Source of the DNA: Thiohalocapsa sp.
GTDB lineage: Bacteria > Pseudomonadota > Gammaproteobacteria > Chromatiales > Chromatiaceae
Direction of reading: 5' to 3'
DNA: 60,162 nucleotides
NCBI RefSeq assembly: GCF_022340605.1
Contig: NZ_JAJDNQ010000165.1
Coordinates: 1-60,162 of the forward strand
Made by a program: the position numbers and the translations under genes. This document shows, one piece after another, positions 8,325 through 17,300 of this stretch. Positions within the stretch are counted from its first letter, which is position 1. Each line of letters begins with the position of its first letter. The notes beneath the pieces were generated by a model. It was given only the letters and a program-made list of their open reading frames with translations, was not told the origin of the DNA and searched no databases.

Positions 8325-8900
8325 ATGACCGAATACTTGATGCTGATCCTCGCCACCGCCCTCGTGAACAACGTGGTGCTGGTGAAGTTCCTTGGTCTCT
8401 GCCCCTTCATGGGTGTGTCCAACAAGCTGGACTCGGCGCTGGGCATGGGGCTCGCGACCACGTTCGTACTGACCCTGGCGGCGGGTGCCAGTTGGTTGTT
8501 GCAGGAGCTGGTGCTGGAGCCGCTCAACATCGGCTTCCTGCGCATCCTGACCTTCATCCTGGTGATCGCGGCCGTGGTGCAGTTCACCGAGATGGTCGTG
8601 CGCAAGCTCTCGCCGACACTGTATCAGGTGCTGGGCATCTTCCTGCCACTCATTACCACCAACTGCGCCGTGCTGGGCGTGGCGCTGCTGAACGTGCAGG
8701 AGCATCACGGCTTCCTGGAGAGCCTCGTGTACGGCTTCGGCTCGGCGCTCGGCTTTACCTTGGTGATGGTGCTGTTCGCGGGCCTGAGAGAGCGGCTCGC
8801 GCTGGCGCAGGTGCCGGCGGCCTTCGCCGGGACGCCCATTGCGCTTGTCGTCGCCGGGTTGTTGTCCCTGGCGTTCATGGGCTTTGCGGGCCTGGCCTGA
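8325..8900 (+). CDS. rnfA: Rnf complex membrane subunit RnfA
   Basis: A 191-residue, six-helix inner-membrane subunit of the ion-translocating ferredoxin:NAD oxidoreductase, which in diazotrophs is thought to drive electrons to the low-potential ferredoxin/flavodoxin used by nitrogenase. Conserved features: [25 protein letters not shown] near the N-terminus and [15 protein letters not shown] in mid-protein. These two Cys-containing half-turns are shared with its paralogue RnfE and are known to hold an intramembrane iron-sulfur centre. It is the first gene after the sigma54 promoter. The open frame extends to 8055, but the family start is the ATG at 8325. Confidence 0.95.
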   Translation: MTEYLMLILATALVNNVVLVKFLGLCPFMGVSNKLDSALGMGLATTFVLTLAAGASWLLQELVLEPLNIGFLRILTFILVIAAVVQFTEMVVRKLSPTLYQVLGIFLPLITTNCAVLGVALLNVQEHHGFLESLVYGFGSALGFTLVMVLFAGLRERLALAQVPAAFAGTPIALVVAGLLSLAFMGFAGLA

Positions 8901-8960
8901 ATCAGGGGCTAGGGCTCCGCGACCAGCCCCCTGGCCCGGTAGCCGCGTCCCTGTCTTCCT

Positions 8961-8999
8961 AGCCACGAGCCACGAGCCACTCATTAGCCACTAGCCACT
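8961..8999. repeat. 7-base repeat array between rnfA and rnfB
   Basis: AGCCACG AGCCACG AGCCACT, then CATT and AGCCACT AGCCACT: five near-identical 7-base units. Array at an rnf junction; compare 11186-11262 and 13857-13946. Confidence 0.8.
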
Positions 9000-9007
9000 G
9001 ATTTGAC

Positions 9008-9535
9008 ATGATTGCAGCCATCTTCAGTCTCACCGCTTTGGGCCTGGGCTTGGGCGCGCTGCTCGGCATCGCGGCCCGCTATCTGGCCGTCCAGGAGAGC
9101 CCCATCGTGGGCCAGGTGGAAGAACTGCTGCCCGGCTCCCAGTGCGGGCAGTGCGGTTACCCCGGCTGTGGCCCCGCCGCGGCGGCGGTCGCCGCCGGCA
9201 CCGCGCCGGTGACGCTGTGCCCGCCAGGGGGCAGGGCGGTGGCAGAGGAGTTGGCGTCACTCCTGGGCGTCAGTGTCGACCTGTCGGCCGTGACCGAGGA
9301 AGCACCGAAGGTGGCGCACATCCACGAGCGGCTCTGCATCGGCTGCACACGCTGTTTCAAGCGCTGTCCGACGGACGCGATCATCGGCGCCAACGATCAG
9401 ATCCATGCCGTGTTCGAGGACGCCTGCACCGGCTGCGGCAAGTGCGTCGATGACTGCCCCACGGAGTGCATCGAGCTGCGCGCGCCGACACAAACACTCA
9501 CCAACTGGGTCTGGCCCGTGCCGGAGGCAGCCTGA
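9008..9535 (+). CDS. rnfB: Rnf complex iron-sulfur subunit RnfB
   Basis: A 175-residue electron-transfer subunit anchored by one N-terminal helix (residues about 4-25). After it comes the RnfB-type cluster motif QCGQCGYPGCGP (about residues 44-55, with a fourth Cys near 71), and then two ferredoxin clusters CIGCTRCFKRCP and CTGCGKCVDDCP. It passes electrons between ferredoxin and the membrane subunits. The stop overlaps the rnfC start (TGATG at 9533-9537), implying coupled translation. The 107-base gap from rnfA is filled by a 7-base repeat array. Confidence 0.95.
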   Translation: MIAAIFSLTALGLGLGALLGIAARYLAVQESPIVGQVEELLPGSQCGQCGYPGCGPAAAAVAAGTAPVTLCPPGGRAVAEELASLLGVSVDLSAVTEEAPKVAHIHERLCIGCTRCFKRCPTDAIIGANDQIHAVFEDACTGCGKCVDDCPTECIELRAPTQTLTNWVWPVPEAA

Positions 9536-11088
9536 TGAGCACCCGAGCGAGCACCCTGATGAGCGCCCTGATGAGCACCACGCCGAGCGCGAAGCTGAAG
9601 CTGTTTCGCATCCGCGGCGGCGTCCACCCGGACGACCGCAAGGCGCTGGCCGCCGAGGCGCCGATCGAAGACCTGCCCATGCCGGTGCTGCTGCACATCC
9701 CGTTGCAGCAGCACATCGGCGCGGCCGCGAATCCGGTCGTGCAACGCCGCCAGCACGTGCTCAAGGGCGAGCTCATCGCCCACGCCCAGGGGGCCGTGTC
9801 CGCACCCATCCATGCGCCCACGTCCGGGCGCATCGCGGGCCTCGGGCTCTACCCGGCCAACCACCCGTCCGGGCTCAACGTGCGCGCCATCACGCTGCAG
9901 CCGGACGGCGAGGATCGCTGGCACCCGGACGTCGAGGGCGTCGACGATCCCTTTGCGCTGGTGCCCGAGGAGATCGCGGCGCGCGTCGCCGCCGCCGGCG
10001 TCGTCGGCATGGGTGGCGCGACCTTCCCGTCCGCCGTGAAGCTCAACCTGCGTAACCGCTACAGCCTGCACACGCTGGTGATCAACGGCTCCGAGTGCGA
10101 GCCCTATCTCACCTGCGACGACCGCCTGATGCGCGAACAGCCCGAAGGCGTGGTGGACGGCGCGCGCATCATGGCGCATGCGCTGGGCGTCGGGCGCATC
10201 GTCATCGGCATCGAGGGCAACAAGCCCCAGGCCATCGCGATCTTGCAGGAGGCCGCCGCGCCCTTCGCGCACATCCACGTGGTGCGGCTGCCCATGCGCT
10301 ACCCGATGGGCTCCGAGAAGCACCTGGTGCAGACGCTCACCGGCAAGGAGACGCCGGCGCGCGGCCTCACCGCCGACATCGGCGTGGTGGTGCACAACCC
10401 GGCGACGGCGTTCGCCGTGCACGAGGCACTGCGCCTGGGCCGGCCGCTGATCTCGCGGGTGGTCACCATCACCGGCCAGGCCATCACCCGGCCGCGCAAC
10501 CTGCGCGTGCCTATCGGCACCCGGGTGGAGTCGCTCATCGACCACTGCGGCGGCTTCAGCGAGGCGCCCGCCAAGCTCATCAGCGGCGGGCCGATGATGG
10601 GCCAGCCACTCGCCGAGCTGCGCGTGCCCATCATGAAGGGCAGCAACGGCGTACTGGCGCTTACCGCCGCCGAGACCAACCAACGCCAGCCCGCGCCCTG
10701 CATCCGCTGCGCGAGCTGCGTCGGCGCCTGCCCCTGCGGTCTGGTGCCGCTCAACATGGCCGCCCACATCCGCGGCGGCGACCTCGACAGCGCCGTCGGC
10801 CAGGGACTCATGGACTGCATCGGCTGCGGCTCCTGCGCCTACGTCTGCCCGGCGCACATCCCGCTGGTGCAGTACTTCAACCACGCCAAGGGCGAGCTCG
10901 CCGCCCGCGGCCGCGCCAAGCAAAAGCAGACCGAGACCAAGCGCCTCGCCGAGGCCCGCACTGCGCGCATCGAGGCGCAGAAGCGCGCCAAGCGCGAGGC
11001 CATGGCAAGGCGGAAGCGGGAAGCGGAGGCGAAGAAGCGCGCCGAGGCAGTGCCCAAGGCAGCGCCCGAGGTGGCGGAGGCGGATTAA
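9535..11088 (+). CDS. rnfC: Rnf complex NADH-binding subunit RnfC
   Basis: A 517-residue peripheral subunit that binds NADH and FMN. It shows RIRGGVHPDDRK at the N-terminus, GMGGATFPSAVKL (about 159-171), ISGGPMMGQPL, and two ferredoxin clusters CIRCASCVGACPCG and CIGCGSCAYVCPAHIP. The last 60 residues are a Lys/Ala/Glu/Arg-rich tail, common in proteobacterial RnfC. I chose the ATG at 9535 because it overlaps the rnfB stop; the frame is open further upstream inside rnfB, and ATGs at 9559 and 9568 are alternatives. The next gene, rnfD, is 233 bases away across a repeat-filled gap. Confidence 0.94.
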   Translation: MSTRASTLMSALMSTTPSAKLKLFRIRGGVHPDDRKALAAEAPIEDLPMPVLLHIPLQQHIGAAANPVVQRRQHVLKGELIAHAQGAVSAPIHAPTSGRIAGLGLYPANHPSGLNVRAITLQPDGEDRWHPDVEGVDDPFALVPEEIAARVAAAGVVGMGGATFPSAVKLNLRNRYSLHTLVINGSECEPYLTCDDRLMREQPEGVVDGARIMAHALGVGRIVIGIEGNKPQAIAILQEAAAPFAHIHVVRLPMRYPMGSEKHLVQTLTGKETPARGLTADIGVVVHNPATAFAVHEALRLGRPLISRVVTITGQAITRPRNLRVPIGTRVESLIDHCGGFSEAPAKLISGGPMMGQPLAELRVPIMKGSNGVLALTAAETNQRQPAPCIRCASCVGACPCGLVPLNMAAHIRGGDLDSAVGQGLMDCIGCGSCAYVCPAHIPLVQYFNHAKGELAARGRAKQKQTETKRLAEARTARIEAQKRAKREAMARRKREAEAKKRAEAVPKAAPEVAEAD

Positions 11089-11092
11089 TGCC

Positions 11093-11262
11093 GGAGGGCA
11101 AAGGGCAAAGGGCCTAGCAGCCGAGCGCCAGGGTGCCAAACGCCAAGCGCGGTTGACGCGGCCTGGGGAATGGCCAGCGTACTTTCCCTCGGCCCTCGGC
11201 CCTCGGCCCTCGGCCCTCGGCCCTCGGCCCTCGGCCCTCGGCCCTTGGCCCTTGGCCCTTGG
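11093..11262. repeat. 7-base repeat array with inverted partner between rnfC and rnfD
   Basis: From 11186 to 11262 the unit CCCTCGG (drifting to CCCTTGG) repeats about 11 times without a gap. About 70 bases upstream, 11093-11115 reads GGAGGGCAAAGGGCAAAGGGCC, the same kind of unit on the other strand. The two could pair into a long hairpin inside the rnf transcript. Confidence 0.85.
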
Positions 11263-11321
11263 CGCGAATGCCGCATTGCGGCCCACGATCATCAGTGACT
11301 GCCGATTGAGACCAGCAAGCC

Positions 11322-12407
11322 ATGAATCCACCCCTTTCAGCCAGCCCCCACGCTCATGCGCCGATCAGCATCGGTCGCATCATGGCGCTGGTGATCCTGG
11401 CGCTGCTGCCCGCCACGCTGTTCGGGCTGTACCAGTTCGGCTGGCCGGCGATCTTTCTGTTCACGGTCACTGTCGCTGCGACCGTCGGCTTCGAGGCCCT
11501 GGCGCTGATGGCGGCGGGCAAGCCGGTGCGAGTCACGCTCATGGACGGCTCGGCGCTGCTCACCGGCTGGCTGCTGGCCATGACGCTGCCGCCGTGGGCG
11601 CCCTGGTGGATCGGCGTCGTCGGCGGTGCGCTGGCGGTGCTGCTCGGCAAGCAGGTGTTCGGCGGCATTGGCCAGAATCTGTTCAACCCGGCGATGGTGG
11701 CGCGGGTGACGCTGTTGATCTCCTTTCCGCTGGAGATGACCCGCTGGGTGATGCCGCAGCCCATGTTCTCCAGCGGTGCGCCGGGCTTCCTGGAAGGGCT
11801 TGCCATCACCTTCGGGAACCGGAGCTACGACGCCTTCACCGGCGCGTCTCTGCTGGGCCACGTGCGCACCGAACTCGGCCGCGGCGAGCACCTGGACGCC
11901 GCGCTGAGCGCCTTCGACCCGCTCTCCGCACTGTTTGGCACCGTGCCCGGCAGCCTTGGCGAGACTTCGGCGGTGCTGCTGGTGGCGGGCGGGCTCTGGC
12001 TCATCGCCAAGCGCATCATCGGCTGGGAGATCCCGGTGTCCCTCGTCGGCACCATTGCCGTGCTGGCGACGACGATGCACTTCGTCGATCCGGCGCGCTA
12101 CGCCCCGGCCCACTACCACCTGCTCGCCGGGGCCACGATGCTCGCGGCCTTCTTCATCGCCACCGACCCGGTGACCTCGCCGGTGTCGCGGCAGGGGCAG
12201 ATCCTGTTCGGGGCGGGCGTGGGCCTGTTGATTTACGTGATCCGCACCTGGGGCGGCTACCCGGAGGGCGTCGCCTTCGCCATCCTGCTCATGAACGCCG
12301 CCACGCCCATGATCGACCACTACCTCAAGCCGCGCATCTACGGCCGCGACCGCCGCGGCAAGCCGCTGGAATACCCGGAGCTGTCCGCTAAAGGAGGGGA
12401 GCGATGA
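11322..12407 (+). CDS. rnfD: Rnf complex membrane subunit RnfD
   Basis: A 361-residue integral membrane subunit with about nine helices, related to NqrB and thought to form part of the ion path. The flavin attachment region reads YDAFTGASLLG (about residues 169-179). Homologues usually have a Thr in the last position of this (S/T)GAT motif; here it is Ser176, still a possible acceptor for the flavin transferase ApbE. MFSSGAPGF and HYHLLAGATMLAAFFIATDP are typical of the family. Its stop overlaps the rnfG start by 4 bases (ATGA at 12404-12407). Confidence 0.94.
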   Translation: MNPPLSASPHAHAPISIGRIMALVILALLPATLFGLYQFGWPAIFLFTVTVAATVGFEALALMAAGKPVRVTLMDGSALLTGWLLAMTLPPWAPWWIGVVGGALAVLLGKQVFGGIGQNLFNPAMVARVTLLISFPLEMTRWVMPQPMFSSGAPGFLEGLAITFGNRSYDAFTGASLLGHVRTELGRGEHLDAALSAFDPLSALFGTVPGSLGETSAVLLVAGGLWLIAKRIIGWEIPVSLVGTIAVLATTMHFVDPARYAPAHYHLLAGATMLAAFFIATDPVTSPVSRQGQILFGAGVGLLIYVIRTWGGYPEGVAFAILLMNAATPMIDHYLKPRIYGRDRRGKPLEYPELSAKGGER

Positions 12408-13048
12408 CCACCGTCGCCAATCCGACGTATCGCCAGCGCATCGGCTACCAGGCCGGGCTGCTGGGCGGCTTCGCGATGGTCGCCGCCGCCATGCTGGTGA
12501 TGGGCGACATCGCCACCCGTGAGGCCATCGACGAGCGCCAGGCGGAGGACTTGCTGGCGTCGCTCGGCCAGGTGATCCCGGCGGGCGTGCACGATAACAA
12601 CCTGCTGGCCGACACCCTGACCCTGGACACCCCGGACGGCACGGTGACCGTCTACCGCGCGCTGGAAGGGCTCGACGTCACCGCGGTGGCCTTCGAGACC
12701 GTCGGCCAGGGCTACGGCGGTGCCATCCGGGTGCTGCTCGGCGTGGACAAGGACGGTCGCATCCTCGGCGCCCGTGTGCTCTCGCACACCGAGACCCCGG
12801 GGCTCGGCGACCATATCGAAGCGGCCCGCGATGACTGGATTTTGAGCTTCGACGGAAAGTCGCTGGGCGATCCTCCGCCCGCGCGCTGGGCGGTAAAGAA
12901 GGACGGCGGCGTCTTCGACCAGTTCAGCGGCGCCACCATCACGCCGCGCGCGGTGGTGAAGTCCGTCAAAGAGGGCCTGGAGCTGTTCGCGGCCCACCGC
13001 GACGCCCTTACCGCCTCCGCCGTGCAGCAGACGGCAACCGCACAGTGA
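12404..13048 (+). CDS. rnfG: Rnf complex flavoprotein subunit RnfG
   Basis: A 214-residue periplasm-facing subunit with one N-terminal helix (about residues 13-33) and an FMN-binding domain. The covalent FMN motif is intact (FDQFSGATITPRAVVKSV, about residues 173-190), as are VLSHTETPGLGDHIE and GYGGAIRVLLGVD. It takes part in the electron chain across the membrane together with RnfD. Translation is probably coupled to rnfD by the 4-base overlap. A 103-base gap with degenerate GCACTTCG-type units follows. Confidence 0.94.
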   Translation: MTTVANPTYRQRIGYQAGLLGGFAMVAAAMLVMGDIATREAIDERQAEDLLASLGQVIPAGVHDNNLLADTLTLDTPDGTVTVYRALEGLDVTAVAFETVGQGYGGAIRVLLGVDKDGRILGARVLSHTETPGLGDHIEAARDDWILSFDGKSLGDPPPARWAVKKDGGVFDQFSGATITPRAVVKSVKEGLELFAAHRDALTASAVQQTATAQ

Positions 13049-13078
13049 CGGCGAGCGCCCATCGGCAATGCCTCAGAC

Positions 13079-13110
13079 GCACCTCGCACTGCGCACTTCG
13101 TACTCGGCCT
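13079..13110. repeat. Degenerate 7-base repeat array between rnfG and rnfE
   Basis: CGCACCTCGCACTGCGCACTTCGTACTCGG is a run of about four imperfect 7-base units of the GCACTTC type, the same type as at 13922-13946 and 47844-47880. Confidence 0.6.
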
Positions 13111-13151
13111 TAGGCTCCCCAACACGCAGCGATTAGCTCGCACTGACCAAC

Positions 13152-13850
13152 ATGACCGACGAGACGAAATCGACCGATTGGTCCCGCATCGCCCGCGACG
13201 GCCTCTGGGACAACAACGTGGTCATGGCGCAGACGCTGGCGCTGTGCCCGCTGCTGGCCGTCACCGGCACCGCCACCAATGGGCTCGGGCTCGGGCTGGC
13301 CACCGCCTTCGTGCTGGTGCTGTCGGGCCTGTCCGTGTCCGTGCTGCGCGGCATCATCACACCGCAGGTGCGCATCCCGGTGTTCGTGCTCATCATCGCC
13401 GTACTGGTGACCCTGGTGGACTTGGGGATGAACGCCTGGATGCACGATCTGCACAAGGTGCTGGGGCTGTTCATTCCGCTGATCGTCACCAACTGCGCCA
13501 TCCTCGGGCGCGCCGAGTCTTTCGCCTCCCGCAATGCGCCGCTGCCGGCCATGTTCGACGGGCTCATGATGGGCATCGGTTTCACGCTGGTGCTGGTCAC
13601 CCTGGGCGCCATCCGGGAGATCATCGGCTCCGGCACCCTCTTCGCCAATGCGTCCATGCTGCTGGGCGACTCGCTGCGCTGGCTGGAGGTCACGCTGATC
13701 CCGAATTACCGTGGTTTTCTGCTGATGATCCTTCCGCCCGGCGGCTTTATCGCCCTGGGCTGTCTGCTCGCCGGCAAGCGCCTGCTGGAGCGCCGCCTCG
13801 CGGCCCGGCGCGAGGCCAAGGCGGCTGCGGCGGTGCCGGCGCGGGCGTGA
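13152..13850 (+). CDS. rnfE: Rnf complex membrane subunit RnfE
   Basis: A 232-residue, six-helix paralogue of RnfA with opposite membrane orientation. Key features: LWDNNVVMAQTLALCPLLAV near residues 19-38 and LFIPLIVTNCAILGRAESFA in mid-protein, the two Cys half-turns that pair with those of RnfA to hold the intramembrane iron-sulfur centre. Also GTLGAIREIIGSGTLF-like sequence. The tail is Arg/Ala-rich. No strong ribosome site is seen before the ATG. Confidence 0.94.
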   Translation: MTDETKSTDWSRIARDGLWDNNVVMAQTLALCPLLAVTGTATNGLGLGLATAFVLVLSGLSVSVLRGIITPQVRIPVFVLIIAVLVTLVDLGMNAWMHDLHKVLGLFIPLIVTNCAILGRAESFASRNAPLPAMFDGLMMGIGFTLVLVTLGAIREIIGSGTLFANASMLLGDSLRWLEVTLIPNYRGFLLMILPPGGFIALGCLLAGKRLLERRLAARREAKAAAAVPARA

Positions 13851-13856
13851 AGACGG

Positions 13857-13946
13857 GGAGTGCGAAGCGCGGAGTGCGCGGTGCGGAATGCGTCGCGCCA
13901 CGTCGGAGGGAGGCGGTTGGCCCCGCACTCCGCACTTCGCACTTGC
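13857..13946. repeat. Inverted pair of 7-base repeat arrays between rnfE and rnfH
   Basis: Left array 13857-13892 (GGAGTGCGAAGCGCGGAGTG...) and right array 13922-13946 (CCGCACTCCGCACTTCGCAC...) are near-perfect reverse complements, about 30 bases apart. They would fold into a stem of over 20 base pairs inside the rnf transcript. Confidence 0.85.
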
Positions 13947-13956
13947 GACGCCACGA

Positions 13957-13970
13957 CCTTGACGTCAAGG
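13957..13970. promoter_or_regulatory. 14-base perfect palindrome before rnfH
   Basis: CCTTGACGTCAAGG is a perfect palindrome 47 bases before the rnfH ATG. It could be a protein-binding site, but there is no direct evidence and no promoter was recognised around it. Confidence 0.4.
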
Positions 13971-14017
13971 ATCGCGATCCCCGCCGGACCCAGATCGAAC
14001 CGACTTGAGGTAATTCC

Positions 14018-14287
14018 ATGCATATAGGCGTCGCCTACGCGGACAAATTCAAACGCACCTGGCTCACGCTGGACGTGCCGGATGGCTGCACCGTGCGCGA
14101 GGCCATCGAGCGCGCGGGACTGTTGCAGCAGTACCCGGACATCGACCTCGACAACCAGCGCGTCGGCATTTTCGGCAAATTCACCAAGCTCGATGCCAAG
14201 ATCAAGGACGGCGACCGCGTGGAGATTTACCGCCACATCACCGCGGACCCCGAAACCGTGCCGCGGCGCGATCAGGACGACGACTAG
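14018..14287 (+). CDS. rnfH: RnfH, ubiquitin-like Rnf-associated protein
   Basis: An 89-residue RnfH/UPF0125 family protein with a beta-grasp fold: IGVAYADKFKRTWLTLDVP, then TVREAIERAGLLQQYPDIDL and VGIFGKFTKLDAKIKDGDRV, EIYRHITADP. Often the last gene of nif-linked rnf clusters; its molecular role is unclear. GAGGTAATTCC before the ATG gives a good ribosome site. It ends the rnf operon; a weak hairpin with a T-run follows at 14332-14351. Confidence 0.92.
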   Translation: MHIGVAYADKFKRTWLTLDVPDGCTVREAIERAGLLQQYPDIDLDNQRVGIFGKFTKLDAKIKDGDRVEIYRHITADPETVPRRDQDDD

Positions 14288-14324
14288 CGACGCATCCACC
14301 TCCCGGGCGACCGACCGGGCGAGG

Positions 14325-14359
14325 GCATAAGCAATCCAGATTGGGGTTTTTACTTATGC
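14325..14359. promoter_or_regulatory. Inverted repeat before the hybrid kinase, operator or terminator
   Basis: GCATAAG (14325-14331) and CTTATGC (14353-14359) flank an inner stem CAATC/GATTG followed by GGGTTTTT. It could end rnf transcription or be an operator for the next gene. The outer arm touches the ATG at 14360, a reason to consider the later starts at 14393 or 14411. Confidence 0.4.
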
Positions 14360-17300
14360 ATGACCCAGCTCACTGCTGAGCGTGTATGCCCCATGCGACA
14401 ATCGGGCGTTATGCCCGCGCTCACCGATAACAATCCCAAGTTCGCCCGCAATCCGGCCGCTTCGCCGACGGAGAGGTCGGGCCAGCTCTCCATCGGCTTT
14501 TACGTCCTCGGTGCCTGTCTGTTGATCGTCGTCCTGGGGGCGACGATGTCGGCGCTGAACCTCTGGACCCTGCGCGGGGTCAACGCCGGGCTGACGGACG
14601 TCGTGGAGGTGAAGGCCGAGGCGCTGAAGCTCGCCGCGCGCCTCAATCGGCGCATAGCGGAGTTGCGTGTCATCACTAACAGTCTCCTACTGGATGAGCG
14701 CCAGAACGTCGTCGATTGGCACGGTGGCGCCATGCACACGGTGGAGGAGGCCGTCGGCACCGACCTCAAGGCGTTGGAGCGGCTGCCGCTGTCACCCGCG
14801 GCGCGCCGGCTGACGGCAGCGTTCGCATCGGCGTACGCGGATTATCTGCCGCACTTGGAGCGTGTCATTGGCCTGGTACGAGACGGCGACCGGGTGGCCG
14901 CCGCCGATCTGAGTCGGAGCACCTTGCAGGAGCGGGGGGTGCGCGTCCAGGGCGTCCTCGAGCAACTGGTGCATCTGAAGGAGAGTGAGCTTAGCGCGGC
15001 CAAGGCAGACGCCGACCGGGCCTATACGCGCGCGTTGTACATGACCCTAGGTGCCATCGGCTTCACGCTGGCGATGGGCGCCCTGGCCGCATTCCTGCTC
15101 TGGCGCCTGATCACCCGCAATCTGGCGCGTCTGGTGCGGGTCACCGAGGCGATCGCCAAAGGCGATCTGGAGCGGGAGCCGGAGCGCCTGGAGACCGCGG
15201 AGCTGCAACGTCTGGCGGCCTCGGTGCGCGTGATGCAGCATGCGTTGCGCGAGAGCCACAACCAGACCCGCGCCAGTGACTGGCTGAAAACGGCGCTGGG
15301 GCGTCTCAGCGAGCGCATGAGCGGCGACCCGGACCTGGCGACGCTGGCCGCCGGGGTGATCTCGGAGATCGCGACGACCGTCGATGCGGCGGTGGGCGCC
15401 TGCTACATCGAGGATGACAGACAATCCCGAGCCCTGCGACTGGTGGGCAGCTATGCGTATAGGGAGCGTAAGCACTTGGCAAACCGCTTCGCGCCCGGCG
15501 AGGGTCTGGTGGGCCAGTGCGCGCTGGAGCACACACCCATCCTGCTCACCGAGGTTCCCGACGATTACATCAAGATCAGCTCCGGGCTGGGCGAGGCGAC
15601 ACCACGAACCATTCGCGTGACCCCCCTGTTGCGTGACGAACGCCTGGTGGGGGTCATCGAGCTCGGCTTCGTGCAGCGCCCCGCGGCGCTGGTGCTGAGC
15701 TATCTCGACCAAGCCATGCCGGCGGTGGCCGTGGCCGTGGAGAGTGCTCGTGCCCGCGCTGACCTGGCCGATGCCCTGACCGAGTCGCAGCAGCTCACCG
15801 AAGAGCTCACGGCGCAGCAGGAGGAACTGCGCGCCGCCAACGAGGAGCTGGAGGAACAGACCGAACGGCTCAAGGCGTCCGAGGCGCGCCTTCAGACCCA
15901 GCAGGAGGAGCTGCAGGCCAGCAACGAGGAGCTGGAAGAGAAGAACGAGGCTCTGCAACGCCAGCAGCGCGAGATCGCCGAGGCCAACGCCGGACTCGCC
16001 AGGCAGCGCGAGGCCCTGGCGGAGAAGGCGCGCGAGCTGGAGACGGCGAGCAAGTACAAGTCCGAGTTCCTCTCCAACATGTCTCACGAGCTGCGCACGC
16101 CGCTCAACAGCCTGCTGCTGCTGGCCGCGTCCCTCGCCGAGAATGCCACCGCCAACCTGACCGATGAGCAGGTGGAGTCCGCCCGCATCATCGAGCGCAG
16201 TGGCCAGGACCTGCTCGGGCTCATCAATGAGATCCTGGATCTGGCGCGTATCGAGGCCGGCCGCACCGAGCTCAAACCGGAGACCGTCGTGCTGGCCGAG
16301 GTCGCGCAAGTGCTGGACGACACCTTCCGGCCGCTGGCCACCGACCGGGGCCTCGAGCTGCAGGTGGGCATCGAGCCCACGGCGCCTGAGCAGATCTTCG
16401 CTGACCGCAGGCGGCTGGAGCAGGTGCTGCGCAATTTCCTCTCCAATGCCATCAAGTTCACAGACAAAGGCAGTGTCACGCTGTGTTTCGGCCGTCCCGA
16501 TCCGGCTTTGGACCTGCGCCGCAGCGGGCTGGATCCGGCAGCGACCCTGGCCGTCTCGGTGACCGACACCGGCATCGGCATTCCCGCCGAGGAACAATCG
16601 GTGATCTTCGAGGCATTCCAGCAGATCGACGCGGGCACGGCCCGGCGCTACGGCGGCACGGGGCTCGGGCTGTCCATCTCGCGCAACCTGGCCGAGCTGA
16701 TGGGGGGCGAGATACAGCTCAGCAGTGAGCCGGCGCAGGGGAGCTGCTTCACGCTGTTCGTACCGCTGACCTCGCCCGAGCCGGCCACAACCCCCGACGC
16801 CGACGGCGCCTCGCGGCAGCCCTCTGCGGCGCAGGCCGCCGGGCTCGAGCAGACAATGGCGCCGCCGGCGGCGGCGCCCGCGCCGCCCCCGGAAGCGGCG
16901 CACGCGGGCGTCGCCGACGACCGGGCCGCCATCGCCGACGGCGACACCACGGTGCTGCTGGTGGAAGACGACGCGCGTTTCGCCAAGCTATTGATCGACC
17001 AATGCCACCGGCGTGGCTTTAAGGCGCTCATGGCCGGCAGCGGCGAGGAAGGACTGCGCCTGGCGGCGGCGCACGCGCCACAAGCGGTCATCCTCGACAT
17101 CCGCCTGCCGGGCATGGACGGCTGGGCGGTGCTGGAGCGGCTCAAGGACAACCCGGAGACCCGCCACATTCCGGTGCACGTGATGTCCGTGGACGAGGGA
17201 CCGTCCGACGTGCTGCACCGCGGCGCCGTCGGCTTCCTGCAGAAGCCCGTCGCCAGGGAGGCCCTGGAGGCCGCGTTCCAACGCCTGGAGCACGTCTTCA

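Noticed and set aside
11186-11262. Tandem array considered as a CRISPR array
   Set aside because: Units of 7 bases have no spacers between them, and no cas gene is present.
9397-11331. A 644-residue minus-strand open frame opposite rnfB-rnfC
   Set aside because: It is the mirror of strongly conserved rnf genes in GC-rich DNA, with low-complexity Ala/Gly/His/Arg composition and no family motif.
13857-13946. Array pair considered as a Rho-independent terminator
   Set aside because: No T-run follows the stem, and rnfH downstream belongs with the operon.
15047-16903. A 618-residue minus-strand open frame opposite the hybrid kinase
   Set aside because: The kinase strand has unmistakable domains; the opposite frame is Gly/Leu/Gln-rich noise.
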